Program-made: the position numbers and the translations under genes
Source of the DNA: Liolophura sinensis
Taxonomy: Eukaryota; Mollusca; Polyplacophora; Chitonida; Chitonidae
DNA: 64,000 bases
Assembly (NCBI RefSeq): GCF_032854445.1
Contig: NW_027017977.1
Span: 1-64,000 of the forward strand
Reading direction: 5' to 3'
Notes under the pieces: generated by a model
The model's database searches: none
What the model was told of the DNA's origin: nothing
The model's input: only the letters and a program-made list of their open reading frames with translations
Part shown: positions 43,332-54,017 of the stretch, piece after piece
How positions within the stretch are numbered: position 1 is the stretch's first letter
Layout: each line of letters begins with the position of its first letter

Positions 43332-43928
43332 ATGGATACCGACGAGCTTATAGACGAGATTCTGGGCGCAGAGGAGGAGCCCGGCCGAAGCCAACAGGCC
43401 GGCCCCAGCCAACAGCCGCCACAGGAACAAGATGATGCACGGCAGCTCACGGATAGGCTGGCGGCACTTCCGGTGGGTGGGCAGGCCAAGCGATATCGGG
43501 TAAAAAACGTAACAGACGCTGAGATCGACGCCATGAGCGACGAAGACGTTGAAAGGCTGTCCTCTTGGTACGAGGCTAAGCTCGGTGCGCAGATGGTTAA
43601 CGGTCTCGGAAGTATGTTCTTGAGATCATATGTAAGGGCGGCCAGCTGGCTCCTACCTATCCCACCCGAGAATCGACCAATGCTCATGGAACAGCTCGCC
43701 ACCCACCCATTTGTTGAACAGGCGATTAACAGTGCTAGCTGCTGGCTGTACTACTGCTATGGTAAGTACTTAGCTCCGTTAACCATGGCGTTGACCAATG
43801 CTAAGCACCTCTCATTTAAATACCACTGCTGTCCTAGAAATGAGCCGTATGATCCAGAGGAACATGAGTACAACGAATCCGGAAGGCCCGAAGGAAGCCG
43901 AGGGGGTGACAGCGGATTCTACAAATGA
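43332..43928 (+). CDS. Conserved Polinton protein of unknown function (198 aa)
   Basis: An intact ORF homologous to 4439-5026. It begins MDTDELIDEILGAEEEPG, an acidic leader, then a Gln-rich stretch, then VTDAEIDAMSDEDVERL and SWLLPIPPENRP. The family is recurrent next to Polinton ATPases. This copy appears undamaged. It overlaps the start of the Ala/Lys-rich protein gene. Confidence 0.7.
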   Translation: MDTDELIDEILGAEEEPGRSQQAGPSQQPPQEQDDARQLTDRLAALPVGGQAKRYRVKNVTDAEIDAMSDEDVERLSSWYEAKLGAQMVNGLGSMFLRSYVRAASWLLPIPPENRPMLMEQLATHPFVEQAINSASCWLYYCYGKYLAPLTMALTNAKHLSFKYHCCPRNEPYDPEEHEYNESGRPEGSRGGDSGFYK

Positions 43929-44263
43929 CGGCCCTGCGAAGAATTCCAAAAAAGTCGCTGCAGGTCAAGCGGGTGCTGCAGCGAGAAAGGCCAAGGCTTA
44001 AAAGCTCAAGGACGATCTTCGCGATGCTAAGGCTGCTTTGCTTGGCGCAGCTGATTCTACCAAGACACGGCCCGAAGGACTCGGATTCTACGAAGGAGGG
44101 GGGAGCCACAGATTTTGCGAAGGAACCCGATTCTACGAAGGCACACCAAATCACCCACTGGAGGGCGCCCCTTGCGTTATTAGGCGTTGGCAGCCTTGCA
44201 GTGCTAGTGTTGCTACGCGTGTGGCGCAGCCGCTATACAGCACATGCACGAGGTGCAGATATT
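43867..44263 (+). pseudogene. Ala/Lys-rich protein with membrane segment, interrupted
   Basis: Starts MSTTNPEGPKEAEG and has a TAA after ARKAKA at about 43999-44001. It then shifts frame near 44035 and keeps the hydrophobic span ALLGVGSLAVLVLLRVW. At 44260-44263 (TATT) it is joined to the C-terminal half of another gene because about 499 bp are missing relative to Polinton 1. Confidence 0.55.
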
Positions 44264-44524
44264 GAGCACTTGGACTGGATCAACGATGAACTCCGCCGCC
44301 AGGGCCACGCTGTCCAAACGTTCCGGGATGTCGACGCTGCAATCCGCGGGTATTCTAGGATAACAGGCAAAACTCTTACACGCGATACACGCGACGCGCT
44401 GCTGGGCTCAGAGCCACAGCTTTCCGATTTCTATGTGCGTAGTGAAGACCAAAAACACCACGGCATCCAGGGAATGTGTGTGGTTGGGGGTGTGAGTTAC
44501 GAAATCGCAAAACCCACCAAGTAA
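44264..44524 (+). pseudogene. C-terminal half of the MASIAL-type Polinton protein
   Basis: HLDWINDELRRQGHAVQTF through QLSDFYVRSEDQKHH and GVSYEIAKPTK matches 5862-6133. The N-terminal hydrophobic half is deleted. It is in frame with the preceding membrane protein, giving an accidental fusion. Confidence 0.6.
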
Positions 44525-44679
44525 TCCAAACTGACTGTGGCCGACTCACCATCGAGCACCTCGCCGTATGGCAGGCACGATCTAAGTAGTGAGGTGGTTC
44601 TGCGTACGCAAATACGCCGCGACGATTAACATCTTTTTCGTCGCAAATCTGTTAGAGGGCTGCTAGAATACCTTGATGA

Positions 44680-45469
44680 CAAGCCGATCTTCTATTTCTA
44701 CCACATGATCAGCGAGGCCGGAAGCTGTATACGTACGCGCTGACAGTTGTTAATGTCGCTTCTCGCTACAAGGAGGCGGAACCTCTGGCTACTAAAGATT
44801 CCAAAGCACTCGCTGATGCTCTCTCTCGCATTCACAAGCGGGGACCCCTGGGATGGCCGAAGCTTCTCCAAGTTGACCCTGGGCGCGAGTTCATGGGTGC
44901 AGTGAGCCAACTGCTGGCCAAACACAATGTCACAGTCCGCCGAGGCCGCGTGGATATCCACCGAGACCACGGCATAGTGGAGCGTTTCAACCGTACTCTG
45001 GCTGAGCGGCTCGTTGGACATCAGTACGCCCAGGAGATGCGCCTCCCTTCCGAATATCGGTCTACTGAATGGGTGGCTCGGCTGCCCTCTGTTGTGGCCG
45101 CTCTGAATAACGAGACAACGAGACTGGTCGGTAAAAAGCCGAAAGACGCCATCAAGGCACAAGAGGTGGCACATAAGCCTTCCTCGACGGTTCCAGGCCG
45201 CCCCGTTGCACTTAATGAGCGGAAGATCCCCGAGGGTGTTGGCGTTCGTTATCTCTATCACCCTGGAGAGCTGGAGGGCGGTCGCCGTCGCGCAACTGAT
45301 TCTGTGTGGTATCTAGAGATATATCGGCTGGGGCGCTCTGTCACAAAGCCTAATGAGCCCGTGCTGTACTATCTAGACGATACGTCGGATGGCCCGGATG
45401 GTTCGTGAAGAGTTGCTTATTGTGCCTCCCGATACTCAGGTTCCCCCGGATGGGGTCCTACGGAGCTAG
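44680..45469 (+). pseudogene. Polinton integrase, N-terminally deleted
   Basis: About 224 bp covering the N-terminal helical domain are missing just after the GATGAC that precedes the start. From ADLLFYFYH onward the DDE core is recognisable: LLQVDPGREFMGA, IVERFNRTLAERL and the C-terminal YRLGRSVTKPNEPVLYYLDD. A frameshift before 44830 and another near 45405 remain. The second Asp and the Glu are intact, unlike Polinton 1. It overlaps PolB tail to tail by 12 bp. Confidence 0.8.
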
Positions 45470-48400
45470 TAGTTCCTCGATGAGGAGGTCCATCGCAGCC
45501 CATTCTGCGGGCGCCGCATCTCTATGGCCGTAAGCCAGGGTGTGGACACCATCTTCGGCGATCCAGCGCTTACTATCGAAAGGGGACAGTGAGACCTTAT
45601 GGAGGTGCTGTCCGTAGATATGGTGGCGCTCTGATCGCAGCATGTCCATACCGTGACGGAAGATCTTCTTCTCGAAGAGGACCTTTTCGTACTGCTTATG
45701 GCGGATGTGCTTTTCCACAACACCCTTTTTCACGCCCTTGGCCTTCTTAATGTTGGCTCCGCCGGCCTCCAGAATGGAGTACATCTTGGGACGCAGGCCT
45801 ATGTATTCGGCGATCGGCCGCCTCGCGCACTCGTCCTTCATTTTCCCCAAGACCTTCATATTTGCTACGCTGTGCAGGGGGTGGTCTTGTGGGTAATCTG
45901 AGGTGTCGTACAGATTTGCATTCTCAGCCATATCCCTATAAACATCATCAGTCTGAATCTCGAGTAGCAGACTATCCGTGTCAGTGTAGAGGAGCTGGCA
46001 GCGCTCTCCGTACTGGACCGTCATGTGGTTGTAGTAGAAGTCGTACATCAGGTGCTTTGAGAGATCTATAAAGCTCATGCCCACGTAGATAGGTCGGTTT
46101 AGGACTAGACGGGTCTTGTGCATCTGAATCGCTGCGAGGTCATTATCAAATATGTTTGCCCGTGCGAAGCTCGGGCTGGCTATCAAGCGTCAGAGCTTGT
46201 CGTCTTCTCCAGAGCGTACCAGCTTGACGTCCACACGCTTTCGAACGTTCTCCATGGCTTTTTTGAAGACCGAGTCGTTCATTAGCTTGTACAGGTCCTT
46301 CTCGAATTTACTCGCGGCCGTTTTTCGGAGCTCGGTGTTCATCCTGATATAGGGTTCCATCCAAGGGCTCTGGGCGAATCTCAGGGCCCTGTGAACCTTT
46401 GTCAGGCGCATTCCCAGAGATAGAGGTACAGCTGTAGGTTCCGGTAGTTAAGGACGTACCATTCCTTGTTGCGGAGGTTGGGGACCAGCTTTTCGACCTC
46501 GGTAGGCGCTTTCTTGCCGAGAAGGCCGTGCTGATAGTCTGACATCCACTCCTTCTGGACCACCAGACGCTCCGGGGCTAATGGGTAGCCGTTATGTGCG
46601 TTATGTAGGTCGGCTGGATACTCTAGGTCGACCTCGAGGATGTAACCTGAAGGACTGTCGTGGGGGTGGGTAGCAATCGTTTCACCGAGACGCTGCGCGT
46701 CACCTACCCACTGGAAGCCGCCCGTTGGAAGAAACTGACTCATAGCCCAGCCATATAGATTATTGGCGTCTAGGTATTGGATGTAGCTGTTTGGGCTTTC
46801 GGGGTTGTATCCCTCCACCTGCGGATTATTGGCTTTGGCGTATCGCTTACTTACCATGGAGATACCTCCTCCCAACCCCTTCTCAATGAAGAGATGTTGG
46901 TCGTAGTCGGTCAACAGCTCCAGCTCTACCCCGGTCTTCTTGAACAGCGCATCCCACAAGAGACCTGGGCTCGTAAAGTAGTGAGCAGGGTCCAATCCAT
47001 ACTGCCGTAAACAAGTCTTCCGGAAGGCCTCAAACACATCGGCCAACAGGAGCACGTCTGTGCGGCAGAAAAGGTCTGTGTAGTCTCCCAGATTGGTGCA
47101 GTCAAATACCTTCCATACCTGTTGAGCGTGGGTGTAGTCCTCATCGCTAATGCCTTCGACTTTGAGCTTACTGTAGAAAGCCTCTTTGGGTGGGAGGCTG
47201 GACTCGTCGAAGCGCTCCCAGGAGTCCATATACTCATAGGGGTAGGCACCCTTGCGGATGAGTAGCTTTCGTTTTTCTTCGGCGGGCTCATACCGGGCTG
47301 TGATGTGGAAAGCCTCAGGTTTGTTGGCCTCAACCAGATTGTCAAGCGGAGCTGCCCCAACGAGAAGGAGAGGTACTTTTCCGTGTTGTTGGGGATGCAA
47401 GAGATGCGGCCCTCCGCCTTACTTATGGCTTGCATCAGGAAGTGCCCGTCGTAGCCCCGTAGGTTGTGGAAGACTACAGGTATGACTGTCTTGGGACCCA
47501 GCCGCAACTTTAGGTTGCATGCGTTATGGGCCGCGCCTCTGTACTTGCCGGTGATGTGGCAGTGATCGACGCAGAATCGACGCCTAGATATCTCACACAC
47601 GTGACAGGTTGCGGCGTTGTTGTGGGCCTGCCAGTCCTGGGGAGTCATCCTCATGGCTATAGTGTTAGCTAGAACATTTTGGATTTCCCGCTCCTCCAGC
47701 AGGAGAGCTCTGAGGAAGTGTTCCGTCGCGTTAGGGCCTCTGTATTCCACGGGGCGTTTTGTGTGGCCGTCGCAACGCACCACAATATGGCAGTAACTAC
47801 TGGGCTCGTGGTGTTGAGTCTTTTGAGTGTTGCTCTCTGTGGGGCTAAGCGGCGGGCCTTCAACCTTTTTGGTCAGAGCCTCGAAGTGGGCATATATGAT
47901 GAACGGAGCCGGTAGCTGTTTGTGGTGGTTCTGAATGGTGTACTTGTTTTTCCTCTCCTGGGACATTTCCACCCTCACCGCCGTCTGGCCAATCCCTCGG
48001 CATTCCGGCTTATGCACCTCGAGCAGATCCTCCCTTGTGTAACCGTGTAGGCAACGCTCGCAGAAGTGTTTGCGATTTGGCGCCTTACTTTCTTGGAACA
48101 GGAGACGGTTGAGATCTTTTATCCACGTATAAAGGAATTTGCCTGCCTTCTCAATCAGCAGCAGATTGATTCGGGGCGTGTCGCCCGGCTGCTTGCTGAG
48201 ACGATGCACGATCACACCCTTGTCCCACCCGAACACGTTGATGGTGAGGTCGTTCTTTTCCTCCACTTTAGGGATCTGAGAGATGGGCGTGGGGGCGTCG
48301 ATCCCCCCAAAGTCAAGACCATCATTGGTGGGATACTTTGTTGGTCTCTGAGGGTGCCCGGCGGCTGGAAATAAGGCAGACCGGAGTGCCCATCGGAGGC

Positions 48401-48491
48401 AGTCGTCGTCTTTGTTCTTCAAAGCTTGTTACTCACAGCTGCAGGTAGGGGGATGTAGAACCCGCCTCTCAGCGGTTGATACCTTGCAATG
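45458..48491 (-). pseudogene. Protein-primed PolB, main part, separated from its N-terminus
   Basis: It opens at ARYQPLRGGFYIPLP right after the inversion joint. Then come NKDDDCLRWALRSALF, FCERCLHGYTREDLLEVH, Exo I as AHFEAL (His at 47886-47888), the HNH-like zinc segment, FHNLRGYDGHF, palm motif A YLDANNLYGWAMSQF, KLMNDSVFKKAMENV and motif C LLYTDTDSLLLE, intact here. An in-frame TGA sits at 46190-46192, the same codon as in Polinton 1. Frames shift near 47390 and 48420. Confidence 0.85.
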
Positions 48492-49217
48492 TCAAGCCAG
48501 AAGGCGTGCTTATGCGTCAAGAACTCTTCCAGGGAGACGTTTGCCAGGCCTAAGTTTTTCACGACCCTGGCCACCTCAGGGTCCCTCTTCTTAAGGGCTG
48601 AGCTGGCGAAGAACCTCTGGACCTCGCCCCATTGCTGGTACGCCCGCATGCCCTGGCTGTACAGCTGATTGGGGACCCCTTCTATTGTGACTTCTACTTT
48701 GGTGATTTTCGGGTTGTAGAAGGATTCCGACCTCCTCCTCCACGGGGTTCCTTTAGTCTCGAACAGCATGAGGATGCCCTTCATTGCTCTCGCGGGCGTG
48801 TTCATGTTTATATTCCAGAGAATATCAGACTTATCCTTCACAAACTTTGGGAGGCGGAGGACGCGATCATACAGTATGGAGACGCCTCCGGCAAACTGGG
48901 TGCGGATCTGTCTGGCGAGCTCCTCTTCGGTGACCATATCGAACTCCAAGCTGATGTTGTCGATTGTGTAAGTCGCGCGGCGTCGTCTGTTGTCTGGATG
49001 ACCCGGCCGTAATCGTTGAACGTCAGTTCGTACTCCAGTCGGTCGGCCATGGCACAATGACGTTATTTGTGCCGAGGCTGGGGAAGCGGACCAAGAGTTG
49101 TTGATTCTGGTCGATCGTAACCGCATTGGTGACGACCAAGGACTGTAGTTCACCTTGTACCCCGAGAGGCTTACGGAGTGTTCTGAAGGGGTTTAGCCTG
49201 CGTCCGTATGCATCCAT
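48492..49217 (-). pseudogene. Major capsid protein N-terminal part, fused in frame to PolB
   Basis: It begins MDAYGRRLNPFRTLRKPLGV, then a 374-bp deletion between GTGCC repeats removes part of the first jelly roll (joint near 49050). It continues FNDYGRVIQTTDD, NISLEFDMVTEEEL, NPKITKVEVTIEG, MRAYQQW and KHAFWLD. At 48492-48501 it switches in frame to PolB (IARYQPLRGG). The C-terminal part lies at 42534-42720. Confidence 0.85.
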
Positions 49218-49260
49218 TATTGTATTGAAGGCATACATTGCAATGTTCAATACGAGGATT
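49218..49260. promoter_or_regulatory. Divergent intergenic region of Polinton 2
   Basis: This 43-bp gap between the capsid start (minus) and the coiled-coil gene start (plus) matches 2486-2546. It keeps one TTGAAGGCATAC-type unit and lacks the perfect palindrome. Confidence 0.4.
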
Positions 49261-50572
49261 ATGGCAGACTTCGACTTTGATAATCCGGCGTTCGACGACG
49301 CCCAAGAGGACAACAACATCGACGACGAGCAGACCCCCTCTCCTTGCAGGTGATGATGTCCCCTAGCAACAAAGCCGGGGTGCGGCCGCCAGAAACCTTC
49401 AACAAGAGCTGACGCAGGCCGACGTGAATGATTATTACTATGCCTTGGCGAAGGCGGATCCCACCCTTACCCCCCTCTTTCGCGATTACACGAAGTTTGA
49501 GGTTGTACAAGAGCGTCTGCGACTCGTGGCCCACCCCAAACTGGACATCATTAACAAACGAACAGGTGAACCGCTAGCCCTCTCAACAGTCGCCAATAAA
49601 GGAGGGGTTAATGTTGTTTGGGGGGAAGGGGGGCTGGGCTTTATAGACTGGAAAACAAGAGAACAGACATCGTTGCATCCGGCAGAAGTCGCAGCCCTGG
49701 AGACAGCGAGTTCAGAACTCTGTGCCGCGGCCGGCGAGGCAGATACCATGGAGTTGGAGGATTTAAGCCAACCAGCGAAAAAGGCCGCTGATGCTGCCCA
49801 CACACTGGAAACAAGCTTGACTGATAGGGAGGTCGAGCGGGCTCTTGAAACGATAAACGACCTTCCTCTTCGCATGCGAGAACTTCTGGGGCTTGACAAG
49901 GCACTGCAGACCTCTGAAGGCGAACACACGAATAACCTCGCCAAGCTGTCAAGTCTCGATAAGGACATCGCAAAACAAAAACAGAAGTTGGAGGAGGCCA
50001 CTAATGAATTCAACCGGCGCCGGATCGCAGACCGGATAAGGAATGTCGAAGACGAGAGGGTGGCCCGGCTCGAAGCAGCCTCTTTAACGGCCGAAGCCCT
50101 GCGCACGCAAATACGCCGCATCAAGGAGACGATCTATCGCATCCTACACAAGGATGCCACTCTGGCCGAGCGCGTCCACACCCTCTTCAGGGAGCAGGGA
50201 ATAACTGTGGTCTCCATTCTCACGGCGATTGGGATGGCGATCTCGACACTGGGGCTAGCGATAAAGCTGGCGCTGACTGTCGGGTCCGGCGGGGGCATCC
50301 AGCCAACGCCACCTCCACCCGACGGGCGTAGTCTTAAACAATGGGTGAAAAAGCATCTCCAGTCCCTGGCGCGCGCCCATGGCAAGCTGGCTGGGAAGGC
50401 TGCCGCTGCCATTCCGGGTATTATTGGCAGTATCGTGTCCTGGTTACTGAACCTTCTCGGGAAAGCGGCTGGGTGGCTGGCCGATAATGTCTGGGCTCTA
50501 GTCATCGCAGTCGGCGGCCTATTGCTCGTGGCTTTTTGTAAGTATTTAACGCATAATCCACAGCAACAGTAA
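49261..50572 (+). CDS. Coiled-coil membrane protein, nearly intact
   Basis: The acidic start MADFDFDNPAFDDAQED (49261) is out of frame with the long ORF of 382 aa at 49424-50572. The ORF runs from MNDYYYALAKADPTLTPL through a Lys/Glu/Arg-rich coiled-coil (residues 60-250: KLSSLDKDIAKQKQKLEEA, RIRNVEDERVARLEA). Two hydrophobic stretches follow, ILTAIGMAISTLGLAIKLAL and VIAVGGLLLVAFC, separated by a basic, amphipathic SLARAHGKLAGKAAAA segment. A structural or membrane-acting virion protein is plausible; no enzymatic motif is seen. It overlaps the next gene tail to tail by 27 bp. Confidence 0.65.
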
Positions 50573-51651
50573 GCCGATACCAACCTCAGCGACGACGATG
50601 GTTGTCTTCTCCGCATCGTGATTCTTTTGGTTTGGAAATAGGGGTTCTTCAGCCGCTTTGCGGCGCGCAGCAACATGCTGAACACGCGCGGTGGTTGGTG
50701 GGACGCTTTCTTGTGGCTCAACGATCCCGTGGTCAGGTGCGCGCTTGTGTAAAATGGGCGTCACTTTAGCGTTCACACCCTCATTGGCGCCTAGCTTCTG
50801 GTCTTCTGTGGCCACGACGATTTTGTTGTTGTAGTTCGCCACATGGCCGATCTGCAGAAGCATGTCGCTGGGGGCCATACATAGGCCTATGCCATACACA
50901 AAGTCTACAGCGCTCCCGCCATACTGTAGCACGTCCTGGTAGCGTTTGATAGCAGACGGAAGGTCGATCGGGGAGGAAATGGCGTCTTCAACGTTCGCGG
51001 CAAACTGTTTTTGCGCGTCGAAGGCTGTGCCCGTGCCTAGAATACGCGCCCTTGTTTGCGCTTGAGCGCCTAAAACAGCCCACACGTATGTCTGGATGGA
51101 ATCGTTTAGGCGCTCTACGCCCGGCTGCGTGAATCCTTGGGATTTGTCGACAATGAACGACGCCCAAGCCTCCTCGGCGTTCTGCTCGATGTAGTCGACA
51201 TGGAGCGCTGTAGGCTTTCTAGAGAACGACATCCTGCTCGGATCGAAGGTGCCATTGCCAATGGGGCTGTAGCCCGTTCTTGTGACATAGTAATATGCCA
51301 CTCCGAGGCGTGATTCACCCCCCCCCCCCCCCCCCAGCGCCTCCAGTCTGTATGCGTATCTACGCGGAACTCCCTACAAATCCTCTCATAGGCCCTCTCG
51401 TCGTAGGGGTTTTTGAATGTCACCCACGCTCTGTCTTGCGGCAGGGGGGCCTTTATCTCTTCCAAGATCCGCCTAACTTGGTAATACACATGGAACATGT
51501 ATAAGGCCCTTATTCGTAGGTCGGGGGCGAGAAGATGGTCTTTTGCAGAGTCGCCACAGCCCGTGGTTGCGCACCAGACCGCGAAGTTCACTTGGTTCTG
51601 CCAGAATTGCATAGGATTGGTGTTCCAGGCCCGAATAATTTCCCGAAACAT
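50546..51651 (-). pseudogene. Virion-associated-like protein, broken by poly-G insertion
   Basis: It starts MFREIIRAWNTNPMQFWQNQ at 51651 and shifts near 51550. At 51318-51335 a run of 18 C (G on the coding strand), absent from Polinton 1, ends the frame after HTDWRR. From 51301 the frame resumes as AYYYVTRTGYSPIG and runs to the end: LHVDYIEQNAEEAWASF, GVERLNDSIQTYVW, VLQYGGSAVDFVYG and a C-terminal hydrophobic anchor (VVAEVGIGLLLLWIMR). The family recurs in animal Polintons; function unverified. Confidence 0.65.
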
Positions 51652-51654
51652 AAC

Positions 51655-51918
51655 GATATACGGCTGTTGGCTGAGGCCAAACTTAACAGCATCCGTGCGC
51701 AGGTATCTACGGCATTATCTGATGGTGTTATTTCAGACGTAGAGTTCAAGCAAATCGTTCAGGAGCTCAAGAACTACTCTGATCTGAACCAGGAGATACG
51801 TGCCAAGTCTTGTAAGGTATTCAACGCCGTAGAGATCGATGAAAGCACGAAAAAACAGCTTATAGATCGCGGCCGAAAACTTGCTCGGCAAGAGCTGAAA
51901 AACGCTCTTTCCGAATGA
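51655..51918 (+). CDS. Small helical Polinton protein
   Basis: The frame includes LLAEAKLNSIRAQVSTALSD, VEFKQIVQELKNYS and KQLIDRGRKLARQELKNAL, ending at TGA 51916-51918. The true start is unclear because the open frame extends upstream across the divergent gene. It looks all-helical. I recall similar ORFs in Polintons, with no known function. Its stop overlaps the next ATG. Confidence 0.5.
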   Translation, partial: DIRLLAEAKLNSIRAQVSTALSDGVISDVEFKQIVQELKNYSDLNQEIRAKSCKVFNAVEIDESTKKQLIDRGRKLARQELKNALSE

Positions 51919-52064
51919 TGTTCTGGGGAGGTGCCCAGGGGGGACTTGTTTGGAACCAGGGCAACCCCCATGCTATGTCTAGAGAGCCCAGGGGGCAGGG
52001 CATTCGCCAGGATCTGACAATAGGGCGTCGAAAAGGCAGGGGATTTGGGGCAGCCGCTTGAGGG
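51918..52064 (+). CDS. Small Gly/Arg-rich ORF, 48 aa
   Basis: The start ATG at 51918 overlaps the preceding stop. The sequence MFWGGAQGGLVWNQGNP leads to SREPRGQGIRQDL and a basic GRRKGRGF tail. Overlap coupling and basic composition suggest a core or DNA-condensing peptide, which is inference only. Confidence 0.4.
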
Positions 52065-52099
52065 CCCCGTAAATAAGCAGGGGGTCTGCCGCCGGAGAC

Positions 52100-53290
52100 A
52101 TTTCATCGCCACTGTATCATTGAAAATTAAGACCTTTTAATAGCTTTATTTGCCATTATATCACTGGAAATAATGTATTACTATAGGACCCAAGAAATTG
52201 ACAGTTTTAGGGGCACCCAATATATCACACTTTTCCCACCAATGACTGACACTGAGTGCGAATCACTATAAAGAGTACATAAATTTTATATTAAACTATG
52301 TAAAGTTACAATCTGTTATGCTTTGGACAACCAAGTGTGAAACAGGAGGTAAAAAAAACAAATTGAACTGTAAAATACACAATTCAATACAGATGCAAGG
52401 AAAACAATGGCAATTTGGCACAGGAGTTCTGACAGTTCAAGTGTGAATGCTGTGAATCAGGAGGTAGAAATAAATAAACTGTGAACAATAAAATACACAA
52501 GAATACATATAAAAGGAAAACAATCAAAATGCATGGTAATTTGGCACAGCTGGTACATGTCACTCACAGTTACACTACTTCACATTAAAATGCAACGGAA
52601 CCTAATCAGAATACAGTATACATAGCTCTTACAACTGAGACTGAGAACAGGCAAAATTATCACCACTGAATCTGTGACTGTGACTCACTAAAAAGAGTAG
52701 TGTCACCAATCACCATACGATTTGAGCAGCTAAGTCACAGTAGGTAGAAATAAACTTTGTAAAATGCAAAAAACAAAACAAAACAAGAAACAATTCAAAT
52801 ACATGTACTATCAGTCACATATCTATGTCGATAAATTAATTTTTGGCACAGTGACACAGTAGTGCATGTCAAACATCATTTCTGTCATCTGAATACATAT
52901 ATGAATACACTTTGAAAACTTACATGTTAGAAAAATATTCACAATCTAGTATACATACATATAATGTTAATACACTTTAAAACAGTACCCGCGAACTTTA
53001 CTATTATTTTACCTTAAAATATCGTACTTTGACGAAAGTAGTTCGGATTCATATCCTTACTCGGCCATTTGCAGATGATTTTGTCACTGATTACGAGCAC
53101 CAATGCAGACAACAACAACACAACCTCACGTATGTTTCGATGGAACGATCTTGAATATATTTGTTTTTGTTTTTATCCCCCCCCCCAAAAAAAATGTTGA
53201 TTCAAAATTTTGTCCGTCAAAATACCCCTTTTGGCTGGATTGTCCGTCCAGTTGGACGGGTGGACGGGTGTCTGGCTAGCCTGGTGCCTG
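52100..53290. repeat. AT-rich non-coding block with degenerate tandem repeats in Polinton 2
   Basis: Three units share GGAGGTAGAAATAAA, TAAAATACACAA, AAGGAAAACAAT and TTTGGCACAG, at about 52345-52430, 52460-52545 and 52735-52860. No ORF over 60 codons makes sense. Base composition changes sharply from the flanking GC-rich Polinton genes, so this is probably a later insertion. Confidence 0.5.
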
Positions 53291-53294
53291 GGGG

Positions 53295-53410
53295 TAAAAA
53301 AAATCTGCCCAGTGTGGAGGTCGAACCCATGGTCCAAAAAAGCAAAAGGCCTGGTTTATAGCTCAACCTGTTACCAATTAATCACCACCTGGCTAACGGC
53401 GGGCTCCGGA
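53295..53410 (-). repeat. tRNA-like SINE head (candidate)
   Basis: On the minus strand TAGCCAGGTGG resembles an A box and GGTTCGACCTCC a B box, about 60 bp apart. The surroundings (poly-A and poly-C runs) fit a decayed SINE. A second, weaker A/B-box pair lies at about 53595-53725. Confidence 0.35.
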
Positions 53411-54017
53411 TTTTTTGCGCTAGCGACCCACCGTTAGGGGGGTTAATTGGCGCTGACACATCCCACCACCATTGGGGCATTTACAACACCCCTTGGTAAG
53501 ATCTCTCTGCCTCCGAAACTGTCGAAAGTTGAAGAGATTCCTTAGAAGTGCGTAGAGCCCGGTGCCATATGCAGGTAATGTATTCATATACTACATATAC
53601 AGGAGACCAAATCCGGGTTCGAGCTAGCAAACATCCCCTTATATACGCAGTATAAGAATACACCCCTTACATACAGCGCCTTTCCCACCTCTGTCAGACG
53701 ACTGAGCTATATCACAGACCCACGAAACATGGGCTAAATTGGGAGGACTTTCCCGCATAAACACAATATCTCCAATCCTCCTAAAAATACTGGATCTCAT
53801 CAAACAAGACACGCTGAAAAAGACTGTCTTATTTATTTTTCATAAAAACCCGTAGTTTAAGCCCTGTCTTGGGGAGAAAATCAGCTGAATCACCCTGTTG
53901 TGCAACACATCCGGGTTACATGTAGGCTATACGCCTTATCTGTTAAATGCCAACTAGGTGGCCTCATATCAATGTGTGTATGTAGCCTAGGCATGTAAAT
54001 AAGCGTGTACGCCTTGG

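Noticed and set aside
47252-47485. Plus-strand ORF over PolB
   Set aside because: Shadow of the polymerase zinc and exonuclease region; not conserved as an open frame in the other copy.
49486-50124. Minus-strand ORF of 212 codons opposite the coiled-coil protein
   Set aside because: The plus-strand frame is longer, is conserved in Polinton 1 and has coherent domains; the minus frame is Ser/Arg-rich shadow.
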